Below, one piece after another: positions 7,662-16,580 of a stretch of DNA of 36,792 nt (positions are counted from its first letter, which is position 1; each line of letters opens with the position of its first letter). The notes beneath the pieces were generated by a model. That model was not told the origin of the DNA. It saw only the letters and a list, made by a program, of their open reading frames with translations, and ran no database searches. The position numbers and the translations under genes were made by a program. The DNA comes from Bacteroides sp. (GTDB taxonomy: Bacteria > Bacteroidota > Bacteroidia > Bacteroidales > Bacteroidaceae), in the NCBI RefSeq assembly GCF_030151085.1, contig NZ_JASLER010000065.1:1-36792 (forward strand), read 5' to 3'.

Positions 7662-9740
7662 CTATTGAGCTATCTTGAAAACAACTGAGCTATAAGCAGG
7701 CATCTTTATTAAGGTATTATTGCCCTCCTTCTGTTGCTGAATATTTCCATTTTTCCCAATGGCTTTCTCTATATTGTCTGTCAATGAGATCTGTACTTCG
7801 GATGCTCCAAAGTTATGAACCACCAACAATTTCTCACTACCTTTAGTCATATACCAAGCAGCGATTGATTTCTCCGTCGTATTACTTTCATTATACTTAG
7901 TATGTTTAGTCATACTACCCTGAGCAAGAGCTGGATATATATTGCGAAGTTTTGAGAATTGCATATAGACATTCAACAGAGAATTAGCATCCGACTGCTG
8001 TTCCTTAACCGTCTTCACATTCGATTTGTTAATACCACTCATATAGTCCGTAGTAGCATTATCTCCCCATTGCATAGGTTCACGCACATTCTGATCACCG
8101 TTACCTTCTTTTGTAACACCATAAAATCCTAATTCCTCACCGTAATAAATATACGGTTCGCCGGCAGAAGTCAACAATACCGCAGCAGCCAGTTTTTCTT
8201 TAGCTTCCGACTTGCCTAATTTTAGTCCTGTACGGTCTTCATCGTGATTCGAAAGCTTAGTAGCTTCTATGTAATCCGAACGATTTGCAGCATAAAGTTG
8301 TTGATAACCCATGATATCTTTAGCAAAATAACAACCTGTATTATTGTTAATAGCCCATTCCAAACGATACCAGAAGTCGAATTCAAACAATGCAGGTAGA
8401 CCTTGATAATAAGGTGCCACTTCATCAGCTCCGGAAAGTACTTCACCTACCATATAAAGTTCATCTGTTTTCCCTTTTTGCTTATAGTAAGTATTCAACT
8501 CATCATAGAAGTTTTTAAGGAAAGTAGGATTCTCCGAACCTTTTGGATTGTGATAAATATGCTTCACGGCATCCAGTCGGAAACCATCCACTCCACGGTC
8601 TATCCAACCTTTGGCAGCATTTACTACTTCTTTAAATACCGGTGAATTCTTCAAATTGGCAACTTTGCCATAATTAAGATCGGCAAAAGAGGCTGTGTAG
8701 AAATGAGAATGATAATACCACAGGTTCATAGATTCCATCAAAATATCAGCATTTGCATTCTGCTTCAAAGGGAAAGGCTCTCCAAACTTCACTTTACTAC
8801 CCTCTGATTCAGCGCCATATTTATCATCTCCCCACTCTGTATTACTAGTGCGAACTAAAAATCCCCAAGGAGATGCAAAGTCTACAGTCAGTTCATATTT
8901 ACCATTTCCTTTGTCATAGAACTTTTTACATACGGCAGGATCTCCATAATAAAGATATTTAGCACCTGTCGTACTTTGATCGGGATTATCCGCATCTGCC
9001 GTTTCCGCTTTAACCACGGTTACGGTTGGTTTCAAAGTATTCGACCAATCAAGTGTAAATTTATAGCATCCCTTTGCTACTTCCGATGAATTTGTCGTTG
9101 TGTACCACTCAGCCGCATTATATCCATTAGATCCTTCACTGGCAATCATATCTATCTTTCCAGCCACAATATCAGTTTTGGGAGCTTGTGAGAAGATGTA
9201 ATAGTCGCGATATGTATTGTCTGTAGAGGTTTTGGCAGCTTGAAACCAAGGGTGTTCCACACTGGTATGGTTCAGCACATAGTCCAAATAAATTTTAATA
9301 CCTCGATTGTGTGCTTCAGTAATCAGTCGGTCGAAATCATTTTCCGTACCGAATTTCTCATTCACCTTAGTGTAGTCTATCACATCATAACCATGATAGG
9401 AAGGAGAAGGATGGATAGGAGAAAGCCAAATAGCCTTCACTCCCAAAGAATTGATATAATCCAACTTGGAAATTAACCCATTGATATCACCATATTTATC
9501 ACCATTGCTGTCTGCAAAAGAATATACCAGTAATTGATAAGAAATATCCGCACGTTTTACGCCATCCCAATCAGCGGGTGAAGCGACAACAGTGGACCAT
9601 CCTGCAGGTGGCTCCGGTTCTGGATCAGGTTCAGGAACTGGAGTATTATTATTATCACTACATGCTGAAAATGCAAATATCAGACACCATGATAAAAGGA
9701 ATAAGAAAGAATAAATAGAATGTTTTTTCATGATTTTCAA
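7662..9740 (-). CDS. susG: SusG-type surface alpha-amylase, GH13 lipoprotein
   Basis: This 692-aa surface endo-amylase cleaves alpha-1,4 bonds of starch. It has a lipoprotein signal ending SAC (Cys27) followed by SDNNN, an acidic export context, and a Pro/Glu linker. The GH13 barrel opens with YSFADSNGDKYGD and YHGYDVIDY. The catalytic residues are Asp390 (GFRLDAVKH), Glu433 (GEVLSG) and Asp500 (LSNHDEDR). An insertion in the B domain, about residues 218-335 (including KYLYYGDPA and SPWGFLV), corresponds to the CBM58 starch-binding insert of SusG. From memory, B. theta SusG is also 692 aa with catalytic residues at 388, 431 and 498, so this looks like a true orthologue. It has its own promoter and upstream operator in the 131 bases before the ATG, separate from the SusC-SusF operon. 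Confidence 0.95.
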   Translation of the reverse strand: MKIMKKHSIYSFLFLLSWCLIFAFSACSDNNNTPVPEPDPEPEPPAGWSTVVASPADWDGVKRADISYQLLVYSFADSNGDKYGDINGLISKLDYINSLGVKAIWLSPIHPSPSYHGYDVIDYTKVNEKFGTENDFDRLITEAHNRGIKIYLDYVLNHTSVEHPWFQAAKTSTDNTYRDYYIFSQAPKTDIVAGKIDMIASEGSNGYNAAEWYTTTNSSEVAKGCYKFTLDWSNTLKPTVTVVKAETADADNPDQSTTGAKYLYYGDPAVCKKFYDKGNGKYELTVDFASPWGFLVRTSNTEWGDDKYGAESEGSKVKFGEPFPLKQNANADILMESMNLWYYHSHFYTASFADLNYGKVANLKNSPVFKEVVNAAKGWIDRGVDGFRLDAVKHIYHNPKGSENPTFLKNFYDELNTYYKQKGKTDELYMVGEVLSGADEVAPYYQGLPALFEFDFWYRLEWAINNNTGCYFAKDIMGYQQLYAANRSDYIEATKLSNHDEDRTGLKLGKSEAKEKLAAAVLLTSAGEPYIYYGEELGFYGVTKEGNGDQNVREPMQWGDNATTDYMSGINKSNVKTVKEQQSDANSLLNVYMQFSKLRNIYPALAQGSMTKHTKYNESNTTEKSIAAWYMTKGSEKLLVVHNFGASEVQISLTDNIEKAIGKNGNIQQQKEGNNTLIKMPAYSSVVFKIAQ

Positions 9741-9772
9741 GCTATTGGATTATTAAAGTCTTACATACGATA

Positions 9773-9805
9773 CAAATTTAAAAAAGAAGTAGAATGGAAT
9801 TCAAT
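9773..9805 (-). promoter_or_regulatory. Promoter of the SusG gene
   Basis: On the minus strand an ATTG (9802-9805) stands 21 bases before TAAATTTG (9773-9780), a full match to the Bacteroides -7 consensus TAnnTTTG. The leader to the ATG would be about 30 bases. Confidence 0.6.
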
Positions 9806-9834
9806 AAAAGAAATGAAAAGCCTTAAGTTTTATA

Positions 9835-9848
9835 TGAAAACGTTTGCA
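9835..9848. promoter_or_regulatory. LacI-type operator upstream of SusG
   Basis: TGAAAACGTTTGCA is an imperfect palindrome centred on CG (9841-9842). It matches TGCAAnCGnTTGCA at all but one position. Its centre lies 65 bp upstream of the centre of the SusG -7 box. Two nearly identical sites stand before SusC and GH53. Confidence 0.65.
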
Positions 9849-9871
9849 TGATAAGAAACATTTCCTTTCTT

Positions 9872-11011
9872 TCATTGAATACCGACATATCTCTTTTTAA
9901 TATTCAGGAACTCCTCCACCAACTTCCAATATTCCTCCTGATTTTGAGGACTTGGATGCCAGTCCGGATCAGGATTATTGCTGACGGCTTTTCCCCAATT
10001 GGTATCATCCATAAACTTATAATCAACCGTACAAGAAGATAATTCTTTTATAGGTTTAAAAAAGATGTACCCATCAAACAAGCCGGATAAAGTCAAACCT
10101 TGATGTCCCATTGAATAATAACTACTATCTTTCAAACTACCTAAAGGTGAATTCTTCAAATCAAAACCTACCGGCTTATTATTACATTTATTCATGACGC
10201 TTTCTAATTCTCCGGATGCCGGAGAAATCCATCCAGGTTGATGATTCGGATAATTAGCAAATGGCTGATGAAGCGCCACTGCCAGCACCCTTTTTCCGTA
10301 TTTTGAATAAAGCAAGTTTCCTAAAAAGTTCTTTTCATAACGCACAAACCCGGGAGAAGTATAATCATAATATGGAAATTGATAAAAAGTAAAGGCATGG
10401 GGAGTTCCTGTTAAAACCAGTATCTTATGTTTTTGTGACAAACATTCCCGTTCTAATAAAGAGCACCTAAACTCCTCCGTATTCCCTAAAGGAAATACTT
10501 TTTTTATATTTTCAGGTGTTCTTACTTTTTCAAACTCCTTCCAGTTGTAGCAATAACTAATATTCAAAACACGGAACTTTCGTGCTGTATCAGCCAATGA
10601 ATGATTCCATTCCCATGCCGCTTTGTAAATCGCCATATATTCGACAACAGCCCAGCGTGTATTATAGTTAAACATCAGTTCCCGTGCCAATTGTTCATCA
10701 TATTTGGGTGCATTTATAAGAGAATCCAATCGTTTTTGATCTTCATACGCACCGAATTCCATGCCCAACATATATATGCCATTTTCATATAACTTAGGTA
10801 TCAAATTCCGGATAAAATCCAAGTTTTCTTTTACAGCATGATCTTCTGCTAACAGAATTATATCGGCCTCCTTAAACTTTGTAATCAAATAATCATCCGG
10901 TGAAATTCCCTCATTACAAACATAGTCAACTAAGCTATCCTGCCCTTGTCCTTGCGCTTTTACAATTATTGAAAGAGAAAGCAAACAGAAAAGAATATAT
11001 ATTTTTTTCAT
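9872..11011 (-). CDS. Secreted ChaN/EreA/TIKI-superfamily-like protein
   Basis: The product is 379 aa with a signal peptide ending near VKAQ (residue 20) and no lipidation Cys, so it is probably periplasmic. The body resembles the haem-binding-uptake/erythromycin-esterase/TIKI fold. A beta strand ends in IILLAEDHAVKEN (Glu56, His58; the family usually has GExH), followed by MLGMEFGAYEDQKRLDSLI (Glu85) and a late strand with LVLTGTPHAF (His205). That E..H / E / H set is the metal- or ester-handling site of the superfamily. Members act as putative iron-uptake proteins, esterases or proteases; the substrate here is unknown. It starts 21 bases after the esterase-GH13 gene and is probably cotranscribed, placing it inside a starch locus where such a protein is not a classical component. 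Family assignment is from motif pattern only. Confidence 0.7.
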   Translation of the reverse strand: MKKIYILFCLLSLSIIVKAQGQGQDSLVDYVCNEGISPDDYLITKFKEADIILLAEDHAVKENLDFIRNLIPKLYENGIYMLGMEFGAYEDQKRLDSLINAPKYDEQLARELMFNYNTRWAVVEYMAIYKAAWEWNHSLADTARKFRVLNISYCYNWKEFEKVRTPENIKKVFPLGNTEEFRCSLLERECLSQKHKILVLTGTPHAFTFYQFPYYDYTSPGFVRYEKNFLGNLLYSKYGKRVLAVALHQPFANYPNHQPGWISPASGELESVMNKCNNKPVGFDLKNSPLGSLKDSSYYSMGHQGLTLSGLFDGYIFFKPIKELSSCTVDYKFMDDTNWGKAVSNNPDPDWHPSPQNQEEYWKLVEEFLNIKKRYVGIQ

Positions 11012-11032
11012 ATCACTCGTTTAATATCCACA

Positions 11033-13717
11033 CTATAGTTCAAGTACTAAAACTTCCTTAGGAAGTAGATGTAGTATTTCACCTAGTTGTATAACTTTAC
11101 CAGTCAAAACATCAATACCACTTGTATTATGTCCAATTACCTCTTTATAATGCGCCAATTCTAAGTCAACTTCCTTAGAAACTCCATTCATAACAACCAG
11201 AACACTTTTCCCGTTGTGTGACCGTTCATAAACATATACATTATTACGAGGCATAAAATGTTTCATCCGCCCATTTGAGATAACTTCATTTCCTTTACGC
11301 CACTGCAATAATTTTCTCATAAAATCAAAAGCTTCCTGTTGCATAGCAGTTCTTCCTTTTTTATCAAATACACTTGTTGTATCTCCCTTCCAACCACCCG
11401 GCATATCAGGGCGAATATAACCATAGTCAATCTTTGTATTGCCAGTCATCAACAACTCCTGTCCGTAATATAATTGTGGAATACCAGGAATTGTCAACAA
11501 TAAAACCACAGCTTGTTTATAAGCATCCAGATTTTTCGGAGTCTCCAACAAGAAACGATCAGTATCATGATTTTCAAATAAGCGCATTACGTTATTTATA
11601 TCAGAATAACAAAAGTCATATGCCAAATGCTCAAATATAAGTTGAAGGCCGGTATTCCATGAGGTTTCTTCATGGAAAGCATTGCTAGCTATTGATTGTA
11701 AATGGAAATCCATTACTGATTTCAACTCTGTATTTCCATTCTTATTTACCGGACTATTCTGTTGCCAATATCCTGCACCGGTAGGGTTAGTTATCATTGA
11801 TTCACCTACAATATTTAAATTGGGATATTCTTCAAAAACTTCTTTACACCAACGAACCATCATATCCCCATCGGGATAGGGGTAGGTATCTTGGCGAATA
11901 CCATCCAAGTTTGCATACTCAACCCACCAGATTGAATTCTGAATCAAGTAATCGGCAACAAAATGATTTCTCTGGTTCAGATCAGGCATAGTAGGCACAA
12001 ACCATCCGTCCGTCATTTCTTCTTTATCTATATCAGCAGCATAAGGATCAAAGAATGAAGTTTTATTATGATTGGTCTGTACATACTCGAATGGATTATT
12101 AAACCAATCACGCATAGGAAGGTCAATTAACCAAGGATGTTTGCTACCACAGTGGTTGAATACCATATCCATAATCAGTTTCATTCCTCGCCGGTGCAAT
12201 AACTCTGCCAGTTGCACATAATCCTCATTATTACCCAAACGAGGATCTATCCGATAGTAATCAGTGGCTGCATAACCATGATAAGAGCCTTTGCCCATAT
12301 CATTTTCTAAAATGGGAGTAGTCCAGATTGTAGTGATACCTAAACTGTCCAAATAATCTAAATGCTTCACAATACCAGCTATATCTCCGCCATGGCGAGC
12401 GCTTACATCATTACGATTTACTGTATAAGGATGTTTCATTATCACTTTGTCATTAGTTTCATCACCATTCGCAAATCGATCGGGCATCAATAAATAAACC
12501 ACATCAGAAGAGTTGAAACCAACTTTATCTTCACCTTTTCCTTTACGTTCTTTCAGTTCATAAGAGTAATTCAGTTTCTTCTTTCCTTTTACAAATTCAA
12601 TAGAAAACTTACCCGGAGCTGCATCCTTGACATCCAAATATAGGATTAAATAGTTAGGACTTTCCATTGGATGCACACTTTTTAGTGTAACTCCCGGATG
12701 ATTAATTATAGGTTTGTAAGTCGCAATATTAGTACCATATACCATTAATTGCAACTGAGTATTTTTCATACCGCACCACCAGAAGGCTGGTTCTATTCTT
12801 TCCACCTTCTCAGCCTTTTCATTACCTAACAAAAACTGTAACGGAGTATCCAAACGTCTCATCCAATCTTTTTCCATGTGACCGGCACCAGGAAAAACTT
12901 TAGATACCCACATAGGTTCATTCCATCCTTTGCGCTGCATCAATTTGTCCAGTTCATCCTGATAAGGTGGATAATAGGCATCCAATGTCGCATCACCTCT
13001 ATCCATATAAATCAACCGGCTATTTGCTTTGGGAAGCTTTTCATCAAGATAACTACGAAACGCTTCAGACCATTTATCTGCCTTTTCTTTCGCCATTCCA
13101 TCGTTACTTAGTATCATTGGCACATGTGTTGATAAACAAGCAGCCCCTCCAAATACATCCGGATATTCGCAAATTGCATAAAGAGAGATAAGTCCACCCA
13201 TGCTCGACCCCATGACAAATGTACTATTGCACCCTTTGTTTGTAGAATATTCTTTATCAATAAACGGCTTGACCTCTTCCACCAGAAAACGAAGATAGTT
13301 ATCAGCATTAAAATGAATATCTTTGGAAATATTCTCATTTGACAAGTATTGCAAAGTTTTCTGTGGGAAATAATCCTCATAACGGCTTTTTGCAATGTTG
13401 GCAATTCCTACTACAATACAAGATTTGATTTTTTTCTCATCCTGCAATTTGCCCACAACTTCATCAACTCCCCAATCTTGTTTATTCCAAGTATTAGTGC
13501 CATCGAAAAGCATTTGTCCATCGTGCATATAAATGACATCGTATTTTTTCTTTTCTGAATAGTCTGAAGGTAACCAAACAAAAACATCACGCGAAGAAAT
13601 AATAGAAGACTTAAATTCAGGGTATTCAACCAGTCGTCCTGACGATACAGTTTGCTTGGCAGCGCCCGATTGACTTAATAACAAAGCAAATAATAAAAAT
13701 AAAGTTTTAATATTCAT
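11033..13717 (-). CDS. Secreted esterase-GH13 fusion (SusA-like neopullulanase/cyclomaltodextrinase with N-terminal esterase)
   Basis: This 894-aa protein has a signal peptide (MNIKTLFLLFALLLSQSGAA) without a lipobox, so it is periplasmic. Residues about 25-297 form an esterase-D/Fes-type alpha/beta hydrolase, with the nucleophile elbow GSSMGG (Ser172), a GDATLD acid segment and GAGH (His280). Residues about 307-395 are a cyclomaltodextrinase N-terminal domain (IEPAFWWCGMKN, LQLMVYG). From about 415 a GH13 barrel follows (LLMPDRFANGD, YHGYAATDYY, MDMVFNHCG) with catalytic Asp610 (GIRQDTYPY), Glu639 (VGESM) and Asp718 (FENHDTDR), then a C-terminal beta domain. The GH13 part resembles SusA, which hydrolyses maltodextrins or pullulan in the periplasm. 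The esterase may remove acyl groups from starch oligosaccharides; that is inference. The gene follows the SusF terminator by about 200 bases, without an evident operator. Confidence 0.92.
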   Translation of the reverse strand: MNIKTLFLLFALLLSQSGAAKQTVSSGRLVEYPEFKSSIISSRDVFVWLPSDYSEKKKYDVIYMHDGQMLFDGTNTWNKQDWGVDEVVGKLQDEKKIKSCIVVGIANIAKSRYEDYFPQKTLQYLSNENISKDIHFNADNYLRFLVEEVKPFIDKEYSTNKGCNSTFVMGSSMGGLISLYAICEYPDVFGGAACLSTHVPMILSNDGMAKEKADKWSEAFRSYLDEKLPKANSRLIYMDRGDATLDAYYPPYQDELDKLMQRKGWNEPMWVSKVFPGAGHMEKDWMRRLDTPLQFLLGNEKAEKVERIEPAFWWCGMKNTQLQLMVYGTNIATYKPIINHPGVTLKSVHPMESPNYLILYLDVKDAAPGKFSIEFVKGKKKLNYSYELKERKGKGEDKVGFNSSDVVYLLMPDRFANGDETNDKVIMKHPYTVNRNDVSARHGGDIAGIVKHLDYLDSLGITTIWTTPILENDMGKGSYHGYAATDYYRIDPRLGNNEDYVQLAELLHRRGMKLIMDMVFNHCGSKHPWLIDLPMRDWFNNPFEYVQTNHNKTSFFDPYAADIDKEEMTDGWFVPTMPDLNQRNHFVADYLIQNSIWWVEYANLDGIRQDTYPYPDGDMMVRWCKEVFEEYPNLNIVGESMITNPTGAGYWQQNSPVNKNGNTELKSVMDFHLQSIASNAFHEETSWNTGLQLIFEHLAYDFCYSDINNVMRLFENHDTDRFLLETPKNLDAYKQAVVLLLTIPGIPQLYYGQELLMTGNTKIDYGYIRPDMPGGWKGDTTSVFDKKGRTAMQQEAFDFMRKLLQWRKGNEVISNGRMKHFMPRNNVYVYERSHNGKSVLVVMNGVSKEVDLELAHYKEVIGHNTSGIDVLTGKVIQLGEILHLLPKEVLVLEL

Positions 13718-13914
13718 AGCATATAAAATAAGATAATATTATTACAAGAACACCATCCACTGTCCAAATGCTCTCCGGCAAGTGTGACTTTCCACTTCTA
13801 TCCAGTAGTCTCAAAATTGAAGCCAATAAAACTTATTGTGCACCAAAAGAAAGAAGTTTCACGCAAATTAGTTATTTCCACAATATTCGGCTACTCTGAT
13901 TTATCACTTTATAA

Positions 13915-13950
13915 ATAGAGAGAGTATGTCTTTCGGCATACTCTCTCTAT
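13915..13950 (-). terminator. Strong terminator hairpin after the SusC-SusF operon
   Basis: A perfect 14-bp stem, ATAGAGAGAGTATG (13915-13928) against CATACTCTCTCTAT (13937-13950), has an 8-base loop. Read on the minus strand it begins 17 bases after the SusF stop and is followed by TTTATAAAG. The remaining bases to 13717 show no clear promoter match; CAATTTTG (minus strand of 13812-13819) is the nearest -7-like sequence. Expression of the esterase-GH13 gene may therefore depend partly on readthrough. Confidence 0.8.
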
Positions 13951-13967
13951 CAATATCGGAAACCCAA

Positions 13968-15395
13968 TCAATTTTTTGTCAAAGTGCAATAACTAGCATC
14001 ATCATTACTCAAATAGAGCTTAATGGTATAGTTACCGGCATCATCTAAAGTCAAATTATTGGAATCATTAAAAATTAGTTTACCGACTGTACCACCCATA
14101 TTAATATCCCAACTATTGTTAGCGCGAAATTTGAACTCACCTTTTACCATATCAGTTGTTACCGACCAACAATTAGTAGCCTTATCATATGTCATCGCAG
14201 TACTTGTATCCCAGCCACCAGCTGTAGCACTACCAATGAGACCCCATTCCGCTTTTACAGCATTAATAGTAGAAGTATTCATATCTACAGTCAGATAATA
14301 AAAGCTAGGATCAACTACTAAATTATTATCAGAACTGGAAGTTATATTAGGGGATTTAGTGGTGAAATAATCATATCCATGATCACCCACCCAAGCCGGG
14401 TCGGGAGTTTCATTCACCTTAAAACCACCATCTAGATAAAGATGCCCAGTATAAATCATATTCATAGTAGCAGAATAAAGCTGAGGTGCAGTCGCAGGAC
14501 TCCATCCTTGATGGTTACCCGGCACCCACATGTAGGGACTTACCTCACCTAATAACTCAATTGTGTATTGTAAATCCATCATGTTAAGTTTAACACGTAC
14601 CCATTGCTGCTTTTCAATCTGAATAGCTTGCGGATTAACAGAAACTATCTTTCCTTCCAAATCTATAGAACCATCTACTTCACAGCCCATTACACCTGCC
14701 CAATCGCCAGATAATGCTGGAATAGCAGACTCTGGAACAATCTTAAAGTATGATTTGTCTTTCGGTGTTTGAAAAGTAATAGTAAAGACGGGATCATCAT
14801 ACACATCCGCATCACTGTGAGACAACTTGAGCAAATGATCTGCATCCCAACCACCGGCAACATCACCTATCAGATAATAAGTAGATTCTATTGTCGGAAG
14901 GTCCATAGGAATAGGAGTCACCTTCACCACACTTGAACCCACAAACTCACCACAACGAACACGTGCTTCACCCTCGGATATATAGGCACGGAAGCGAACG
15001 TACATATCTCTTTGTTTCGGAGATTTACCAAATAACGTACGGAAAGCTGTATTCAGTTCATCAACCAATACATAACCTGTTGCTGCTTCCAGTTCTACTT
15101 TCTTATCGAAACCTTCTGTATTTGAGACCTCAAGCACATAATCCATAGCAGAATACGGGTTCATGGCAGGAGCATCTTTCGTTGTTATTACATACAAGGT
15201 GTCGGCAGCAGCTTTTGCCGACAAGTCAAGATCAGCCTTAAAGTCAGCTCCGGTTTCTACCACCAAGCCTTCGTATGACTGCAAATCTTCTTGTTCATTT
15301 GTTTGTGGGAAAACTCCCTCATTGAAATCCTCTGTACAAGCAGTCATCAGACCTACCGCAAGGATCGACATTATATATAAACTTAATTTTTTCAT
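13968..15395 (-). CDS. susF: SusF-like surface starch-binding lipoprotein
   Basis: The ATG at 15395 gives 475 aa with a lipoprotein signal ending MTAC (Cys20) then TEDFNEG, the acidic context for surface export. A 13-residue in-frame upstream extension is ignored because it precedes the signal peptide. After an N-terminal Ig-like region, three related starch-binding modules can be seen from their starts: YLIGDVAGGWDADHLLKL, YMWVPGNHQGWSPA and WGLIGSATAGGWDTSTAM. The aromatic residues of each (Trp in the GGW or QGW motifs) are the likely stacking platforms. The three-module layout and length agree with SusF (485 aa in B. theta, from memory). It has no catalytic domain; it holds starch at the cell surface for SusG and SusCD. 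It is the last gene of the SusC-D-E-F operon. Confidence 0.92.
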   Translation of the reverse strand: MKKLSLYIMSILAVGLMTACTEDFNEGVFPQTNEQEDLQSYEGLVVETGADFKADLDLSAKAAADTLYVITTKDAPAMNPYSAMDYVLEVSNTEGFDKKVELEAATGYVLVDELNTAFRTLFGKSPKQRDMYVRFRAYISEGEARVRCGEFVGSSVVKVTPIPMDLPTIESTYYLIGDVAGGWDADHLLKLSHSDADVYDDPVFTITFQTPKDKSYFKIVPESAIPALSGDWAGVMGCEVDGSIDLEGKIVSVNPQAIQIEKQQWVRVKLNMMDLQYTIELLGEVSPYMWVPGNHQGWSPATAPQLYSATMNMIYTGHLYLDGGFKVNETPDPAWVGDHGYDYFTTKSPNITSSSDNNLVVDPSFYYLTVDMNTSTINAVKAEWGLIGSATAGGWDTSTAMTYDKATNCWSVTTDMVKGEFKFRANNSWDINMGGTVGKLIFNDSNNLTLDDAGNYTIKLYLSNDDASYCTLTKN

Positions 15396-15424
15396 CTTAA
15401 TGCGATTTTTAATGTTTGAGTTAC

Positions 15425-16558
15425 TTATTCGCAACGACCTGTCCCTTTACTGAAGTCCAGATAAACCTTTTGTCCTTTCTTACAGCCAATACGATCTTGG
15501 TCGCCACCATTGCCACGATAAGCAATCTTACCATCAAAGAATATGAATTCCGATCTCCACCAATCAATATTTGGGGATAATACTACACAAACACGTAAAC
15601 AATCATCTCCATCACCAGCACTATCAGCTGCTAAAGCAGGAGATACAAACTCGCCATCGCCTTTAGTTGGTACTGCAAATTTCCACTTATCATCAGCAGC
15701 AAAAGCACCACCATTGGCAACTCCAAACACATAAATTGCAGGTTCCATGAAGTCAACAGTATAATCATAGCTACGACCATTGATTGCCACAGTTATCATA
15801 ACCAGATGCCAAGAAGATTCTTTAAATACAATATTTCCATCATCACTCTTATCGAAGCCAATTCCATTAATTGTAACATTATCTGCCACACCAAACTGGC
15901 TGCCATTCCAAGAAGTCGCCGTATTGAACTTAAGTCCCTTACCTTGTTCACACCATATCATAGCCCAGAACTTATCAGGATTACCATTTACCGGTATCAT
16001 TGAAGTTGCTTTATCCCAATTCCATTCACAGAAGTCACCAATAGCGTAAAGAGCCTGAGGTAATTTCATGTCTTCCAGAGCAAAGTAACTCTTCACCTTC
16101 GGCAAAGTGATGACATTTGAGCGTATCTCATTACCTTCCGGAGCATCAGAAATAGATGCTTTTAAACGAACATATACAGGAAAAGCAGATGTCGGAAAGT
16201 CTTCCTTTGTTTCTACTCCCAATAAAGGAACAATAGCTACTGCCATTTCTTTAGCACTCACTTCCATACGAGCAGTTGTATAAGCAGTAGGCAATATAGC
16301 ATAATCAGAGAAATCTTCTTTTGTAGCAATTTCCACCGTATATACTACCGGAGCGGCAAAACCGTAATCAGGTTGCGAACAAGTCAACATAATAGCTCTT
16401 GCATCGGCCAAGTCATATTCGGCATTCACATATTTGGGGGTATTCAGATCGAACGTTGTCGGTTTCTGATAAGTGGGATTGGAGTCTCTGTCCTCATCGC
16501 AAGAAGAAAAAGCGATAAGCCCCAATATAAAACATAAGAATATATTTAACTTTTTCAT
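15425..16558 (-). CDS. susE: SusE-like surface starch-binding lipoprotein
   Basis: Starting from the ATG at 16558, the product has 377 aa with lipobox FSSC (Cys20) followed by DEDRDSN, strongly acidic as in surface lipoproteins. An in-frame start 60 bases upstream lies in the SusD coding end and is not preferred. The N-terminal segment (TTFDLNTPKYVNAEYDLADA, LTCSQPDYGF) is the SusE Ig-like domain. Two carbohydrate-binding modules follow, beginning near YAIGDFCEWNWDKATSM and YVFGVANGGAF. The C-terminus (FFDGKIAYRGNGGDQDRIG) resembles the terminal SusE/SusF module. It binds but does not cleave starch. It lies 22 bases after SusD and 29 before SusF, in one operon. Confidence 0.92.
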   Translation of the reverse strand: MKKLNIFLCFILGLIAFSSCDEDRDSNPTYQKPTTFDLNTPKYVNAEYDLADARAIMLTCSQPDYGFAAPVVYTVEIATKEDFSDYAILPTAYTTARMEVSAKEMAVAIVPLLGVETKEDFPTSAFPVYVRLKASISDAPEGNEIRSNVITLPKVKSYFALEDMKLPQALYAIGDFCEWNWDKATSMIPVNGNPDKFWAMIWCEQGKGLKFNTATSWNGSQFGVADNVTINGIGFDKSDDGNIVFKESSWHLVMITVAINGRSYDYTVDFMEPAIYVFGVANGGAFAADDKWKFAVPTKGDGEFVSPALAADSAGDGDDCLRVCVVLSPNIDWWRSEFIFFDGKIAYRGNGGDQDRIGCKKGQKVYLDFSKGTGRCE

Positions 16559-16580
16559 ATTAAATTCTTTATTAATGAGA

